A DNA stretch of 64,000 bases from Candidatus Gastranaerophilales bacterium. Its GTDB lineage: Bacteria > Cyanobacteriota > Vampirovibrionia > Gastranaerophilales > Gastranaerophilaceae. The DNA lies in the NCBI GenBank assembly GCA_944323285.1, contig CALURV010000036.1, positions 1-64,000 on the forward strand, given 5' to 3'. The translations under genes and the position numbers were made by a program. A model generated the notes under the pieces. It saw nothing but the letters and a program-made list of their open reading frames with translations. It was not told the origin of the DNA and searched no databases. This document shows, piece by piece, positions 44,781 through 54,921 of the stretch. How positions within the stretch are numbered: position 1 is the first letter of the stretch; every line of letters starts with the position of its first letter.

Positions 44781-47711
44781 TTATTTTTTTGAAAAACGTT
44801 CTATTAAATTGGTGGAACTATAATGATATTGTTGTGCTGATGTATTATTACTTTGTGTTTTTGCTGTAGTTGCATTGTTTTGTTTGGCTTTATCTTTTGG
44901 CAATCTATCTTTTAAAGGTTTTTTCCCAGTTAATAATCTCATAAATTTAAAATATTTACCTATAAAACCTTTTCTGTTTTCGTTCTTCTCTTCATTTTTT
45001 TGAAGTTCTTCAAGAGATTTTCTTCCAACTGGCATACCAATAGATTTCCTTGTTAGTATTTCAGTTGTTAATGTATTAGGAATTGCAACAGCCGCCATTC
45101 CTTTTAAAGAGCTGTTATATGTTGTTCTAAATGTAGCATTAAACCAGTTAATAAATAATGTTTGATAGAATAAAGCACTTAATCTTTGAATAATACGTTC
45201 ATTTGCTTTTTCTTTTGCACCATCTTTATCTTCACCATTTGACTTCAACATTACCATATTATAATTATCAGCAACTAAGAAAGCAGAAGTTACAGCAGAT
45301 GAAGCAAGTTTTGACATCATTGCTAAATCAGTGTTTTTATTACTTGACTGAGTAACACCGTTAAATGATTTTTCAACAGCTGTATTTACGTATCTGGATA
45401 ATTCATTTTTTGCTTTGTCAAGAGCTTCTTGAGCTTTTGCTATTTCGGCTTTAGATCCTGTTGTTGTTGCTCTTTCAAATGCTTCAAGCGCTTTTCTATA
45501 AGGAAGTGTTTGTTTCTGTAATTTTTCCATAGCATTTGCAAATATTACTTGGCTTGTTTTTCCTGCTTTTGCTGTTTTTTCCCCAAAAATTTCAGTTACA
45601 ACTTTATGTATTGTTTGTTCAAATTGAGTTAATTCTGCTTTGCCAATAGCAGCTTCTGCTGCTTTCTTTTCAACAGGAGAAACAGCTATTTTTACAATGG
45701 TACTAGTTATTTTATATGGCAGTTTCATTGCAGACATTATAAATTTAAATGGTTGTGTTACTATATCTACGAATGGTTTTAATTTTGTTTCTACTTGAAT
45801 TGGAGCTTCTTTCGCTTTTTGTTTTATTGTTTCAGATATTGTATTGCTTAATAGTTCAAGATCTTCATTAGATATATTTATTTTTTTGTTTGTAATTATT
45901 TCCATTAGCTTCTTTGCAACATTATTATATTTCATTTCGGCAATAGATGTACCTTCAAGTTCAATAGCCGTTCTAACAGATTCTGTTATTTGTTTAATTT
46001 CTTTATCTGTTAAAATAGTTCCTTTTCCTCTTAAGACATTTATAGCATCTAATGCCAAGTCTTTCGATTTAGATATATCAAAAGCTCCTTTATACAGTTT
46101 TAATATTCCTTCAGCAGTTTGTCTTCCATATTTTTGTCTTATGAAATCATGACCTTCTGCAATTTCTTTACAACCAGAATCCTTTAGGCTTTTACATATT
46201 TTGTCAAATTCACTTTGGGCAAGTTCAAAATCTTTAAAAGCTAGAGGATTATATATTTTTTTCTTACAATAATCACCAATTCCTTTAATACCTCTTACTA
46301 AAGAACTGTTTTTAGTATATGAACTATTTTTTATAAAGCTTAATAAGAAACCGCCTGCAACAAGAATACCTACTCCCTTTTTGAAGGTATCAAAATTAAT
46401 TAAAGCTTTTCTTTCTGTTTTTGTTTTTTCTTTCTGGGTATTATCAGCATTTTTTTCAATTTGTTGATTTGATTTATTTACTATATTATTTTCAATATTG
46501 GCAGATTTAAAACTTGTAAATATTTTTGGTTCATTTTCAGGAACTATAATATATGGAACAGATTTATTTGAGTTAGAATTTTGGTTTTTATCAGTAGTTG
46601 ATTTATTTATATCTGTTTTTTTTGTCTGTTTTTTAAAACTAAATAATCTCTTTTTTTTAGGTTCTTCTTTTTCTCTTTTGTTATATTCTTTTGCTTTTTC
46701 TTTTGATAAGAAGAATATGGGTTTTCCTAAATGTCTTCTAGAAGTTATTTCAGAAAATAATACAGTAGCTGCTGATGTTAAAGGTGTAAACCAAGGGATT
46801 GTATTTACTTGTTTTGTAAATGCTCCAAATGTAAGCAATTGAATATAAGCAGTTGTAAATACTCTTGATATTTCTTGTTTTTTTCTTGCATTAGCTTCCT
46901 TTTTAGATACATCTTTTTTATCTCCGCATAAGACAGATAAATTGTATGCATCATTTGCAAGAAAAGCTACAGGGATTAATCCTGTAATAATTCTATTTAA
47001 AGGTCTTTCATATGCTGTATTAAAATTTCCTGTATGCTTATCAAAAAATTTGTTACTTACTTTATATAAACTTTCTTTTATATATTCATTTGCTTCTTTT
47101 ACTAATTGTTGAGCCTGAGGATTATCATCAGTTTTGTTTAATTGTTGAAATAAGTATTCAGTAGTTACTCCTTTTTCTTTTGCAAATTTTGCAACAGTAT
47201 CTTTTGTCTTATCAAAAATACCTTTTATAATATCGGTTTTTTCATCAAGTTCATTTAATTTTCTTGGTATTCGAAGTAAAGGTTTTTTATATAAACTGCT
47301 AGCACCTTCTTTTAAGGCGGGAATATTTTGAGCTTTTTTTAGCACCCAACTTACTGTATATAAAGGTAAATTAATTACTGGGAAAAAAATGTTTTCAACC
47401 AGTGCTTTAAATAATCCTTTTTCACGAATAGAAAGAGCTCCTTCTTCTAATGCAAACCTAGAGCTCTTTTTTAATATTTCTGATGAGGTTACTAATTTAC
47501 CTACTTTTTGACCTAATCTTTCGCCTATATTGCCGTAGTGTTGTGAAAACACATTTAAGATTTGTCTATCTGCTTCTGTTATTAGAGAGGTTGGTGCACC
47601 TTTAAAACTTATTGCTTTTTTACAAAGAGGATTATTTTTTGAAAGATTACTATTTCTTTTAATCTTTCCCTTATATGATATATTTACCATTTTAGGGGTA
47701 ATTGTATTCAT
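44781..47711 (-). CDS. 976-residue orphan protein with internally duplicated domain
   Basis: I recognise no family. The N-terminus has two short motifs, NISYKG (10-15) and AISFKG (33-38). Two regions are similar to each other: about 240-345 and about 795-905. Both have AFL-x-x-D-x-YN, then a Lys/Glu-rich KEANAR/KEKANER segment, hydrophobic helices, and a closing EI-x-x-R...GKP/GMP. Between them are long helical, Lys/Gln/Asn-rich stretches and further hydrophobic helices (for example GVGILVAGGFLLSFI). There is no signal peptide. It is monocistronic. It is probably a membrane-associated structural protein of the lineage. Confidence 0.85.
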   Translation of the reverse strand: MNTITPKMVNISYKGKIKRNSNLSKNNPLCKKAISFKGAPTSLITEADRQILNVFSQHYGNIGERLGQKVGKLVTSSEILKKSSRFALEEGALSIREKGLFKALVENIFFPVINLPLYTVSWVLKKAQNIPALKEGASSLYKKPLLRIPRKLNELDEKTDIIKGIFDKTKDTVAKFAKEKGVTTEYLFQQLNKTDDNPQAQQLVKEANEYIKESLYKVSNKFFDKHTGNFNTAYERPLNRIITGLIPVAFLANDAYNLSVLCGDKKDVSKKEANARKKQEISRVFTTAYIQLLTFGAFTKQVNTIPWFTPLTSAATVLFSEITSRRHLGKPIFFLSKEKAKEYNKREKEEPKKKRLFSFKKQTKKTDINKSTTDKNQNSNSNKSVPYIIVPENEPKIFTSFKSANIENNIVNKSNQQIEKNADNTQKEKTKTERKALINFDTFKKGVGILVAGGFLLSFIKNSSYTKNSSLVRGIKGIGDYCKKKIYNPLAFKDFELAQSEFDKICKSLKDSGCKEIAEGHDFIRQKYGRQTAEGILKLYKGAFDISKSKDLALDAINVLRGKGTILTDKEIKQITESVRTAIELEGTSIAEMKYNNVAKKLMEIITNKKINISNEDLELLSNTISETIKQKAKEAPIQVETKLKPFVDIVTQPFKFIMSAMKLPYKITSTIVKIAVSPVEKKAAEAAIGKAELTQFEQTIHKVVTEIFGEKTAKAGKTSQVIFANAMEKLQKQTLPYRKALEAFERATTTGSKAEIAKAQEALDKAKNELSRYVNTAVEKSFNGVTQSSNKNTDLAMMSKLASSAVTSAFLVADNYNMVMLKSNGEDKDGAKEKANERIIQRLSALFYQTLFINWFNATFRTTYNSSLKGMAAVAIPNTLTTEILTRKSIGMPVGRKSLEELQKNEEKNENRKGFIGKYFKFMRLLTGKKPLKDRLPKDKAKQNNATTAKTQSNNTSAQQYHYSSTNLIERFSKK

Positions 47712-47814
47712 CTTAATTTTTTATTCCTCTTTTTGGACATGGTGTATCCTTTTGCTTTAAACATTCAAAAAAAGTTTTTTGCCATTAAAACTAATAAATG
47801 TTACAATTTGTTTT

Positions 47815-48567
47815 TTATTCGGGATATCTGGATGTTGCTTTTAAAAGCATTTTTGCAAGCTTATCTGCTCCCATAAAGCCTCTTTCTCTTATTTTTTGTG
47901 CCGTTTTTTCAACATCATATTCCACAAACTTGTGTTTTATCTGAAAAGTTGAATTTTTTTCATTTATAGACATAATTGCATAGCAGGAGCTAGGGGATTC
48001 ACTAAAAGGTCTTCCAATGCTTCCTACATTTACAACTGTTTGATTTGTATTTGTCTGATATCCGCAAGGCATATGAGTATGCCCGCAAAAAATTATATCG
48101 GCGTCTGTATCTTTTATTATTTCTTCAATCTCTTCTATTCTCATATTTGGAAATATATTTTCATTATTTTTTCTTGGTGAACCATGAACCAATAATATTT
48201 TTATTCCAAATAAAGTTATTTCTTTTTTCTCCGGTAAGTTTTTTAAAAAATCTTTTTCTTCTTCAGTAAGGATTTGGCTGTCGCTCAAATAAGCATTTGC
48301 CATAACTTCGTTCACTTTTAAAATGTCATTTTGTGTTTCAAAAGAAAATACAGACAACATTTTGTCTGTATTTCCCTGAATTATATAAAAATCTTTTGAT
48401 TTCATTAGCTCTTTTATTTTAGAAATGGTTTTGGATGGTTCTGCTCCTGCCATTGCTATATCTCCCAGACAGAATATTTTTTCACAATTCTCTGATTTAA
48501 TATCCTCTAAAACACTTTCTAGAGCATCTATATTTGCGTGTATGTCAGAAATAACAGCTATTTTCAT
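47815..48567 (-). CDS. Metallophosphoesterase, YfcE-like
   Basis: The 250-residue protein has calcineurin-like metal-binding motifs in order: AVISDIHANIDALE, FCLGDIAMAGAEP, IQGNTDKM, LLVHGSPR and FCGHTHMP. Such enzymes hydrolyse phosphodiesters or phosphomonoesters with a dimetal centre; the substrate is unknown. It is divergent from ispG, sharing an 89-base gap that contains a perfect 11-bp inverted repeat. Confidence 0.9.
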   Translation of the reverse strand: MKIAVISDIHANIDALESVLEDIKSENCEKIFCLGDIAMAGAEPSKTISKIKELMKSKDFYIIQGNTDKMLSVFSFETQNDILKVNEVMANAYLSDSQILTEEEKDFLKNLPEKKEITLFGIKILLVHGSPRKNNENIFPNMRIEEIEEIIKDTDADIIFCGHTHMPCGYQTNTNQTVVNVGSIGRPFSESPSSCYAIMSINEKNSTFQIKHKFVEYDVEKTAQKIRERGFMGADKLAKMLLKATSRYPE

Positions 48568-48613
48568 TTTTTATCCCTATTTTTAAAATAATTTCAGAAT
48601 CTTATAATTTGTA

Positions 48614-48640
48614 TTACAATTATTACTAAAATAATTGTAA
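48614..48640. promoter_or_regulatory. Perfect 11-bp inverted repeat upstream of ispG
   Basis: TTACAATTATT (48614-48624) and AATAATTGTAA (48630-48640) are separated by ACTAA. A TATAAT at 48603-48608 would place the transcription start inside the repeat, as expected of a repressor operator. The word TTACAATTATT loosely resembles sites of the Fur/PerR family, but this is inference. Confidence 0.5.
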
Positions 48641-48656
48641 CAGGAATTAGAAAATC

Positions 48657-49712
48657 ATGATAGAAAGAAGAAAATCAAAACAAATTCAAATAGGCGATGT
48701 AAAGATTGGCGGTGATGCTTTAATTAGTGTACAGTCAATGACAAATACTGATACAAGAGATGTAAAATCCACCTTAAAACAAATTTACAATTTGGCAGAA
48801 ATGGGATGTGAACTTGTCAGATTAGCTATATTAAACCCAGAAGCTGCTGATGCTGTTAAAGATATTAAGAAAAAGTCACCAATTCCTCTTATTGCAGATA
48901 TTCATTTTGATTATAGATTAGCTATTAGATGTATTGAAAATGGAATCGATGCATTAAGATTAAATCCCGGAAATATTGGCAAAGAAGAAAATATTAAAAA
49001 AGTTGTTTCTTTAGCCAAAACAAATGATATTCCAATAAGAATAGGAATAAATGGTGGTTCTTTAGAAAAAGATTTGGAATGTTTAGATATACCTTTGCAT
49101 GAAAAAATGGTTAAAAGTGCATTAAGACATATTAGAATATTAGAGAACAATAATTTTGATAAGATTAAAGTTTCTTTAAAATCAAGCGATGTTTTAACAA
49201 CAATCGAAGCTTATAGATTGATAGCAAAGAAAATAGAATATCCTCTGCATTTGGGTGTAACGGAAGCAGGAACATATAACGGCGGAATTATTAAATCTGC
49301 TGTTGGTTTGGGAACTTTGCTCGCTGAAGGTATAGGGGATACTATCAGGGTTTCTTTAACTGATTCACCTATTGAAGAAGTAAAAGCCGGTTTTATGATT
49401 TTAAAATCTCTTGGTTTAAGAAAGAAGGGTATTAATTTTGTTTCTTGTCCTACTTGCGGCAGAACCCAAATAGATTTGATTTCACTCGCAAAAGAAGTTG
49501 AAAATCGTCTGGAAAATTTTAATAAACCATTGACAATTGCTGTTATGGGCTGTGCCGTTAATGGTCCGGGTGAAGCCAAACACGCTGATTATGGTATAGC
49601 AGGTGGAATTAAAGAAGGTTATATCTTTAAAAAAGGGCAAATTATTAAAAGACTTCCTGAAGAAAAATTGGTTGATGAATTTATAAATCTCATCCAAATG
49701 GAGAATGTATAA
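48657..49712 (+). CDS. ispG: 4-hydroxy-3-methylbut-2-en-1-yl diphosphate synthase IspG
   Basis: Iron-sulfur enzyme of the MEP isoprenoid pathway, acting just before IspH. The 351-residue product starts with the TIM barrel (SVQSMTNTDTRDVKST, IPLIADIHFDYRLA, LRLNPGNIG). The C-terminal cluster domain has CPTCGRTQIDL and MGCAVNGPGEAKHADYGIAGG with the three Cys and Glu ligands. AGGA is 11 bases before the ATG. Confidence 0.97.
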   Translation: MIERRKSKQIQIGDVKIGGDALISVQSMTNTDTRDVKSTLKQIYNLAEMGCELVRLAILNPEAADAVKDIKKKSPIPLIADIHFDYRLAIRCIENGIDALRLNPGNIGKEENIKKVVSLAKTNDIPIRIGINGGSLEKDLECLDIPLHEKMVKSALRHIRILENNNFDKIKVSLKSSDVLTTIEAYRLIAKKIEYPLHLGVTEAGTYNGGIIKSAVGLGTLLAEGIGDTIRVSLTDSPIEEVKAGFMILKSLGLRKKGINFVSCPTCGRTQIDLISLAKEVENRLENFNKPLTIAVMGCAVNGPGEAKHADYGIAGGIKEGYIFKKGQIIKRLPEEKLVDEFINLIQMENV

Positions 49713-49770
49713 ATATTGCATTCTCTAAAAAAATAGGCTATCATGATATTAATATAAAGGGGATTCTTAT

Positions 49771-50073
49771 ATGAAAAAGATAGTTTTAATATTATCCATG
49801 TTTTTAGCAACTTCTTTAACTGCTAATGCTTATATTGACAGTCAATATACATCAAGTGAACAATTTTTGGTAAATACTGGATATTCTGCAGAAGCTGCAA
49901 GAGTTGTTGGTATAGTTAACCAAGATCCTTATAGAGAACCTTATGTTGAAGGTAAAACTCCTAAAGATATTGCAAGGAGAGTTTATCGGTATATAGTTCC
50001 GGGACAAAATGGTGATTTGGATTTTTATAATCATTCTGGCAGCTTTAATGGTTGGAGTTGGAAAGATTACTAA
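49771..50073 (+). CDS. Small secreted protein of unknown function
   Basis: The 100-residue product has a clear signal peptide (MKKIVLILSMFLATSLTANA, cleavage after Ala20). The mature part of about 80 residues is Tyr-rich and has no cysteine; segments include YSAEAARVVGIVNQDPYREP and a Tyr/Trp-rich end (FNGWSWKDY). AAGGGG lies eight bases before the ATG. It is 58 bases after ispG and ends at a palindromic terminator. I do not recognise a family. Confidence 0.82.
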   Translation: MKKIVLILSMFLATSLTANAYIDSQYTSSEQFLVNTGYSAEAARVVGIVNQDPYREPYVEGKTPKDIARRVYRYIVPGQNGDLDFYNHSGSFNGWSWKDY

Positions 50074-50091
50074 AAAGTATTATTATACAGC

Positions 50092-50123
50092 TAAAAAAGA
50101 GAAGCTTAAGCTTCTCTTTTTTA
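50092..50123. terminator. Bidirectional palindromic terminator
   Basis: Perfect palindrome with 16-bp arms centred at 50107/50108 (GAGAAGCTT/AAGCTTCTC flanked by A and T runs). It ends both the small secreted gene (plus) and the complex I operon (minus). The nuoN stop codon is inside it. Confidence 0.85.
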
Positions 50124-51557
50124 TATGTAATATGCTGTTATTTGTGAAATTTTTATTAAAAAATCGGGACAGATACAAATTATTAATGTAATTAGAGCAC
50201 AAATATACAATATAATTTTTTCTTTTTTAAATTTTTTATTTAAATTTATAGTATTTTGCTGTTTATTAAATAATACTTTTATTATTTTAATATATATTAA
50301 TAGAGAAATAATGGTTGCTAATAAAGCAGCAATAAGAATTACAAAATAAAAAGAATTTGTTCTTGCTATTGCTGTAAATATGTACAATTTTGCAATAAAC
50401 CCGCTTGTGGGTGGCAATCCTGCTAATGCTGTAATGCTTGTAATTAATGCTATAGAAAAATATGGATGTTTATAATATAACCCTTTGTAGTCTTCTATAT
50501 TATCGGTATTATATTCTTTATTATATATAATAGAGGCTGACCAAGCTCCGATGTTTATAAATATATATGTAAATATATAGAATAGTACACTTGATAATGA
50601 ATATACATTAGCAACACTTATTGCAAGTAATATAAATCCGGAATGTATTATTGAACTATAGGCATAAAACCTTTTTATATTTGTTTGTTTTAAAGCTCCT
50701 ATTGAAGCATAAACTATACTAATTAATGCAATAATTGCAGTAATTAGTTGTAATATAGGGCTAAATTGAAATATATATACAAATAATCTTGAAAGAAAAG
50801 CAGTAGCAGCTATTTTCGGTATTAATGATATAAAGCTGCAAGTGCTGTATGTTGAACCTTCATAGATATCAATTAACCAATTTGAAAAAGGTATACATCC
50901 AAGTTTAAATATAATCCCTAATATGATTAATAATGAAGCTGTAGTAAATAAAATATTTATTGGTTGCGATAAATATATTTCATTTATGGTCGAAATGTTA
51001 ATATTTCCGCACAATCCATATAAGTATGATATTCCAAATAGAAATAATATTGTTGCACTTGATGATGTTATTATATATTTTAGAGATGCTTCTTTACTTT
51101 TGTGATTTCTTCTAAATCCTGTTAAAAAGTAGCAAGATATTGTTAATAGTTCCATTGATATAAATGCTGTTAATATGTCATTAGCGGATATTAATAATAA
51201 ACTTCCTAAAATTGCACTTTGTATTATTGAAAAATATTCAAAAGTTCTTTTTCTTTTTTCTCGTATCATAGAAGGTGATGCCAGTATAACTAATATGGCA
51301 GATATTAATATCATTATTTTAAACATTATTGTATAGGTGTTTGATAATAATGCATTATTATATGAAAAATATGTTGGTGTGATTTGCATAAATGCTATGG
51401 ATATAAATGAAATTATTATTCCTATTATATTTATCAATTTAGCTTTTTTATAAGTATTTTTGTTTATAAATAATGATAAAATTATATTTAGCAGAATAAA
51501 TATAATAATAATTACCTCGGGAAGAAAAGCATTATTTATATCATTTATTATTATCAT
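50121..51557 (-). CDS. nuoN: NADH dehydrogenase-like complex I subunit N
   Basis: Antiporter-like proton-pumping membrane subunit (NdhB in cyanobacteria), 478 residues, about 14 helices. Typical segments are AFISMELLTISCYFLTGF (Glu of the pump) and LIDIYEGSTYSTCSFISLIPKIAA (conserved Lys). It is the last gene of the operon. Start and stop overlap the neighbours by one base. Confidence 0.95.
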   Translation of the reverse strand: MIIINDINNAFLPEVIIIIFILLNIILSLFINKNTYKKAKLINIIGIIISFISIAFMQITPTYFSYNNALLSNTYTIMFKIMILISAILVILASPSMIREKRKRTFEYFSIIQSAILGSLLLISANDILTAFISMELLTISCYFLTGFRRNHKSKEASLKYIITSSSATILFLFGISYLYGLCGNINISTINEIYLSQPINILFTTASLLIILGIIFKLGCIPFSNWLIDIYEGSTYSTCSFISLIPKIAATAFLSRLFVYIFQFSPILQLITAIIALISIVYASIGALKQTNIKRFYAYSSIIHSGFILLAISVANVYSLSSVLFYIFTYIFINIGAWSASIIYNKEYNTDNIEDYKGLYYKHPYFSIALITSITALAGLPPTSGFIAKLYIFTAIARTNSFYFVILIAALLATIISLLIYIKIIKVLFNKQQNTINLNKKFKKEKIILYICALITLIICICPDFLIKISQITAYYI

Positions 51558-53077
51558 TAAAATCCTCCTATAATATTGAAATTAATTATAGAATATTCTG
51601 ATAATATATTAGTTATAGAAAATGGGAATATTCCTAAATATATAACAAAAACAATTAGTACAATTAATATTATTTTTTGATGAATATTTATATCTTTTAT
51701 TTGATTATATCTTTTATTTAATTCTCCAAAAAATACACTATGATAAATCTTTAATATATATATACAAGAAATGATTAAAGATAATAAAGCAATAGAGGTT
51801 AGAATTTTAACATCAATAATACATTCAACTTGAGAAGTAAAGGCTCCAATAAAAGATAAGAATTCCGCAATAAATCCGGAAAGCAGAGGAACTCCGACTG
51901 CAGCGAGCATAATTGGTATGGATAAAAACATAAGGATTGGCATTTTTTCTCCCAAGCCTTTTATTCTTAAAATATTTTTTGTTCCGCATTTTATATAAAT
52001 TATGCCTGCGATTGTAAATAAACCGGCACTAATAAATGCGTGAGAAATTAATTGAAATATTGCCCCTGTTATTCCTATTTCTGTTAATGAGGCAATCGCT
52101 ATAAGAAATATTCCCATTGCTGAAATTGAAGAATATGCTATTATTCTTTTTATATCTTTTTGGTTAATTGCGCATATACTTCCATATATTATATTTATTA
52201 CACCTAGTATCATTATTAAAGGTGCAAAAATAATAAATATATCATTTAATACTTGCATATTAAATCTTAATATACCGTATGCTCCGACTTTTAATAATAT
52301 AGCAGATAATATAATACTTATAGGCGTTTCTGCCTGTGAATGAACGTCAGGCAGCCAACTGTGTAATGATATTATCGGAAGTTTTATTCCAAAACCTATC
52401 AGGAAAAATAAAAAGATTATGTATTTTATTTTATTATCTATATTCGAAATATCAATATTATAGAAATCATCACTTAATGTTCCTGTATTTATAAAATTTA
52501 AAATATACAATAACAAAAGACCTAAAAGTATAAACATACTGCCAAAGAACTTATATAATATAAATTTTCTTGCGGTTTTTTGTTTATTACCGCTTCCCCA
52601 TTTTAAGAGAATAATATACATTGGAATTAATTCAAGTTCCCAAAATAAGAAGAATATAAATAAATCTTTTGCACTTAAAATCCCTAGTACTGCTGTTTGT
52701 ATTATCAAAATTAATGAATAATATAACTTATATGAGTGTTTTATCATATTTTTGCTTAGAAATATAGCAATTAAGAAAATGATTGAAGCTAAACCTATTA
52801 GTAATATCGATAAGATATCAACAGAAAAACTTGCATTTAATCCTATTGATTCTATCCAATCTGAATTAAAAATTTTTAAATTGGATTCTATAACATTGCC
52901 CATGTTTGTATAATCAAAAGTTATCAATAAAATGGCTGTATATATAAAATGTATTATCGAAAAAGTTTTTGTACTTCTTCTTATAACTTTTTCTTCGCTT
53001 GATATAATTGGGCTCATTAATATTATTGAGAATATAATTGGTGAAAATACTAAAATCGGAAGTATATAGTTTTGCAT
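51557..53077 (-). CDS. nuoM: NADH dehydrogenase-like complex I subunit M
   Basis: Second antiporter-like subunit (NdhD), 506 residues, about 14 helices. The conserved Glu lies in LFFLFWELELIPMYIILLKWG and Lys/His residues in IKLPIISLHSWLPDVHSQAETPIS-type sequence. One-base overlaps (TAATG/TGATG type) link it to nuoL and nuoN. Confidence 0.96.
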   Translation of the reverse strand: MQNYILPILVFSPIIFSIILMSPIISSEEKVIRRSTKTFSIIHFIYTAILLITFDYTNMGNVIESNLKIFNSDWIESIGLNASFSVDILSILLIGLASIIFLIAIFLSKNMIKHSYKLYYSLILIIQTAVLGILSAKDLFIFFLFWELELIPMYIILLKWGSGNKQKTARKFILYKFFGSMFILLGLLLLYILNFINTGTLSDDFYNIDISNIDNKIKYIIFLFFLIGFGIKLPIISLHSWLPDVHSQAETPISIILSAILLKVGAYGILRFNMQVLNDIFIIFAPLIMILGVINIIYGSICAINQKDIKRIIAYSSISAMGIFLIAIASLTEIGITGAIFQLISHAFISAGLFTIAGIIYIKCGTKNILRIKGLGEKMPILMFLSIPIMLAAVGVPLLSGFIAEFLSFIGAFTSQVECIIDVKILTSIALLSLIISCIYILKIYHSVFFGELNKRYNQIKDINIHQKIILIVLIVFVIYLGIFPFSITNILSEYSIINFNIIGGF

Positions 53078-54921
53078 TAGTTTACCTCCAGTATAATAAA
53101 ATAAAATAATATTAGACTTAAAAGAATTATGCTTGTAGAAAAAATTGAATAAGCAACATAATTTTGTATATTTCCGTTTTGAATTCTTGAAATATAATCA
53201 GATAATTTTGCTGTAATTTTTCCTGCTATAATGTTTACTCCTTCAAATATATATTTTTCGATAATGATTGTAATTTTAAATAACTTATTAAAACAAGATT
53301 CTATTAAATTATAAACATTTGGAATATATAATTCATTGTATGAAAGCTTGTATAATAACTTTGGAATAAATATTTTGTTGCATTTATAACAAGAGTATGC
53401 ATTTATTATTGCCAAGCCACCGATTGCTATTGAAATTAAACATAAATAATTTATGTCAGACAGTTTAAATATAAATCCCGGAATAATTACGAAAAAGCAT
53501 AAAGCTATAATTGGCATATTCATAGATTTTTCATTATTATTATTTACTTTTATATTTGTTGAGATAGATTTTTCTTCAAATATCAAAAAATATGATTTAA
53601 AAATGTAAAAAGTAGATAAATATGATGTTAGTAAAATAATAATTAATACCGAAAGGCAGTTTGTATTATGAGTTGTTTTTATTAATAATTCTTTTGCCGT
53701 AAACCCTCCAAAAAATAAACCGGATAAAGATAATGAGCCAATTAACCAATATAGAGCAAGATAAAAGTTATTTTCTCTAATATTACCTAATTCATTTATG
53801 TTTAAATTATTGTATTTTTTTTCAATGATGCCTGCTGATAAGAATAATATACTTTTTGTAAATGCGTGAATAATCATATATATTATTGCAACAGGAATTG
53901 AATATAGTCCAAGCGCAATGAAAATTAAACCTAATTGAGATGAAGTGGAATAAGCCAGCATTTTCTTTATATTTGTTTGAGTTATAGCTATAAATGCACA
54001 TAAAAATGCTGTTATTGCTCCAAATAACAATATAATATTAAATATCTCAGGAGATATAATCGGATAAATTCTTATAATAAGAAAAATCCCCATACAAACC
54101 ATTGTTGCAGAGTGTATTAGTGCGCTTATTGGTGTCGGTGCTTTCATTGCATCTGTAAGCCATATATGAAAGGGAAATTGGGCTGATTTTACAAAAGCTC
54201 CTATTATCATTAGTATTCCTGCTGTATTAAATATTTCAGGGTATGCACTTAACACCATTTTGCTTGTTATGTCATCCATATTTGTGAAAGCAAGAATATC
54301 TGTATTTGTTTGATTAAGATAAATTTGAGAAATATATATAAAAATTATTATTCCTGCTAATAGTGCACAATCTCCGATTCTGTTTATTATAAATACTCTC
54401 TGTGCTGATTTTGAGACATCTTCCCTGTTATAATAAAATCCTATTAATAAATAGCTTGCAATTCCTACCAGCTCCCAAAATATGTACATCTGAACTAAAT
54501 TTGTTGATAATAATAAGCCTATCATTGAGAAATTAAAAAAGTTTAAATATATATAATATTTACTGAATCCTCTTTTATCTTTCATATATCCGTACGAGTA
54601 TAGCTGTATTAGAAAACTAACAATCATTAATATCATAAGAAATGATGTTGAAGTTGAATCTATTAGAGTACCTATGTAAAAATTTAGACTTTCAAAAGGC
54701 ATCCAGAGAATATTTTTTTCTATTATCAGTGTATTTGGAATTCTTACATATTTGAATAATCCCAATGAAAATATAAGTCCAATAAATGTTGATATTAGTG
54801 TAAATAGCAGTGTCATTTTTCTGTTGCTGCTTATTTTAAACACAACACTTGTTATAATAACAAGACTAATCCATATCGGGAAAAACATTGTGAGAAGTAT
54901 ATTATTAACAAAAAACTCCAT
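53077..54921 (-). CDS. nuoL: NADH dehydrogenase-like complex I subunit L
   Basis: Largest antiporter-like subunit (NdhF), 614 residues. Conserved parts are YIFWELVGIASYLLIGFYY and GAFVKSAQFPFHIWLTDAMK followed by APTPISALIHSATMV. The C-terminal lateral helix region is present but short compared with longer NdhF proteins. It overlaps nuoK and nuoM by one base each. Confidence 0.96.
   Translation of the reverse strand: MEFFVNNILLTMFFPIWISLVIITSVVFKISSNRKMTLLFTLISTFIGLIFSLGLFKYVRIPNTLIIEKNILWMPFESLNFYIGTLIDSTSTSFLMILMIVSFLIQLYSYGYMKDKRGFSKYYIYLNFFNFSMIGLLLSTNLVQMYIFWELVGIASYLLIGFYYNREDVSKSAQRVFIINRIGDCALLAGIIIFIYISQIYLNQTNTDILAFTNMDDITSKMVLSAYPEIFNTAGILMIIGAFVKSAQFPFHIWLTDAMKAPTPISALIHSATMVCMGIFLIIRIYPIISPEIFNIILLFGAITAFLCAFIAITQTNIKKMLAYSTSSQLGLIFIALGLYSIPVAIIYMIIHAFTKSILFLSAGIIEKKYNNLNINELGNIRENNFYLALYWLIGSLSLSGLFFGGFTAKELLIKTTHNTNCLSVLIIILLTSYLSTFYIFKSYFLIFEEKSISTNIKVNNNNEKSMNMPIIALCFFVIIPGFIFKLSDINYLCLISIAIGGLAIINAYSCYKCNKIFIPKLLYKLSYNELYIPNVYNLIESCFNKLFKITIIIEKYIFEGVNIIAGKITAKLSDYISRIQNGNIQNYVAYSIFSTSIILLSLILFYFIILEVN

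Noticed and set aside
50009-50191. 60-codon plus-strand frame after the small secreted protein
   Set aside because: It overlaps the secreted gene, the terminator palindrome and the nuoN end, and has no ribosome binding site.
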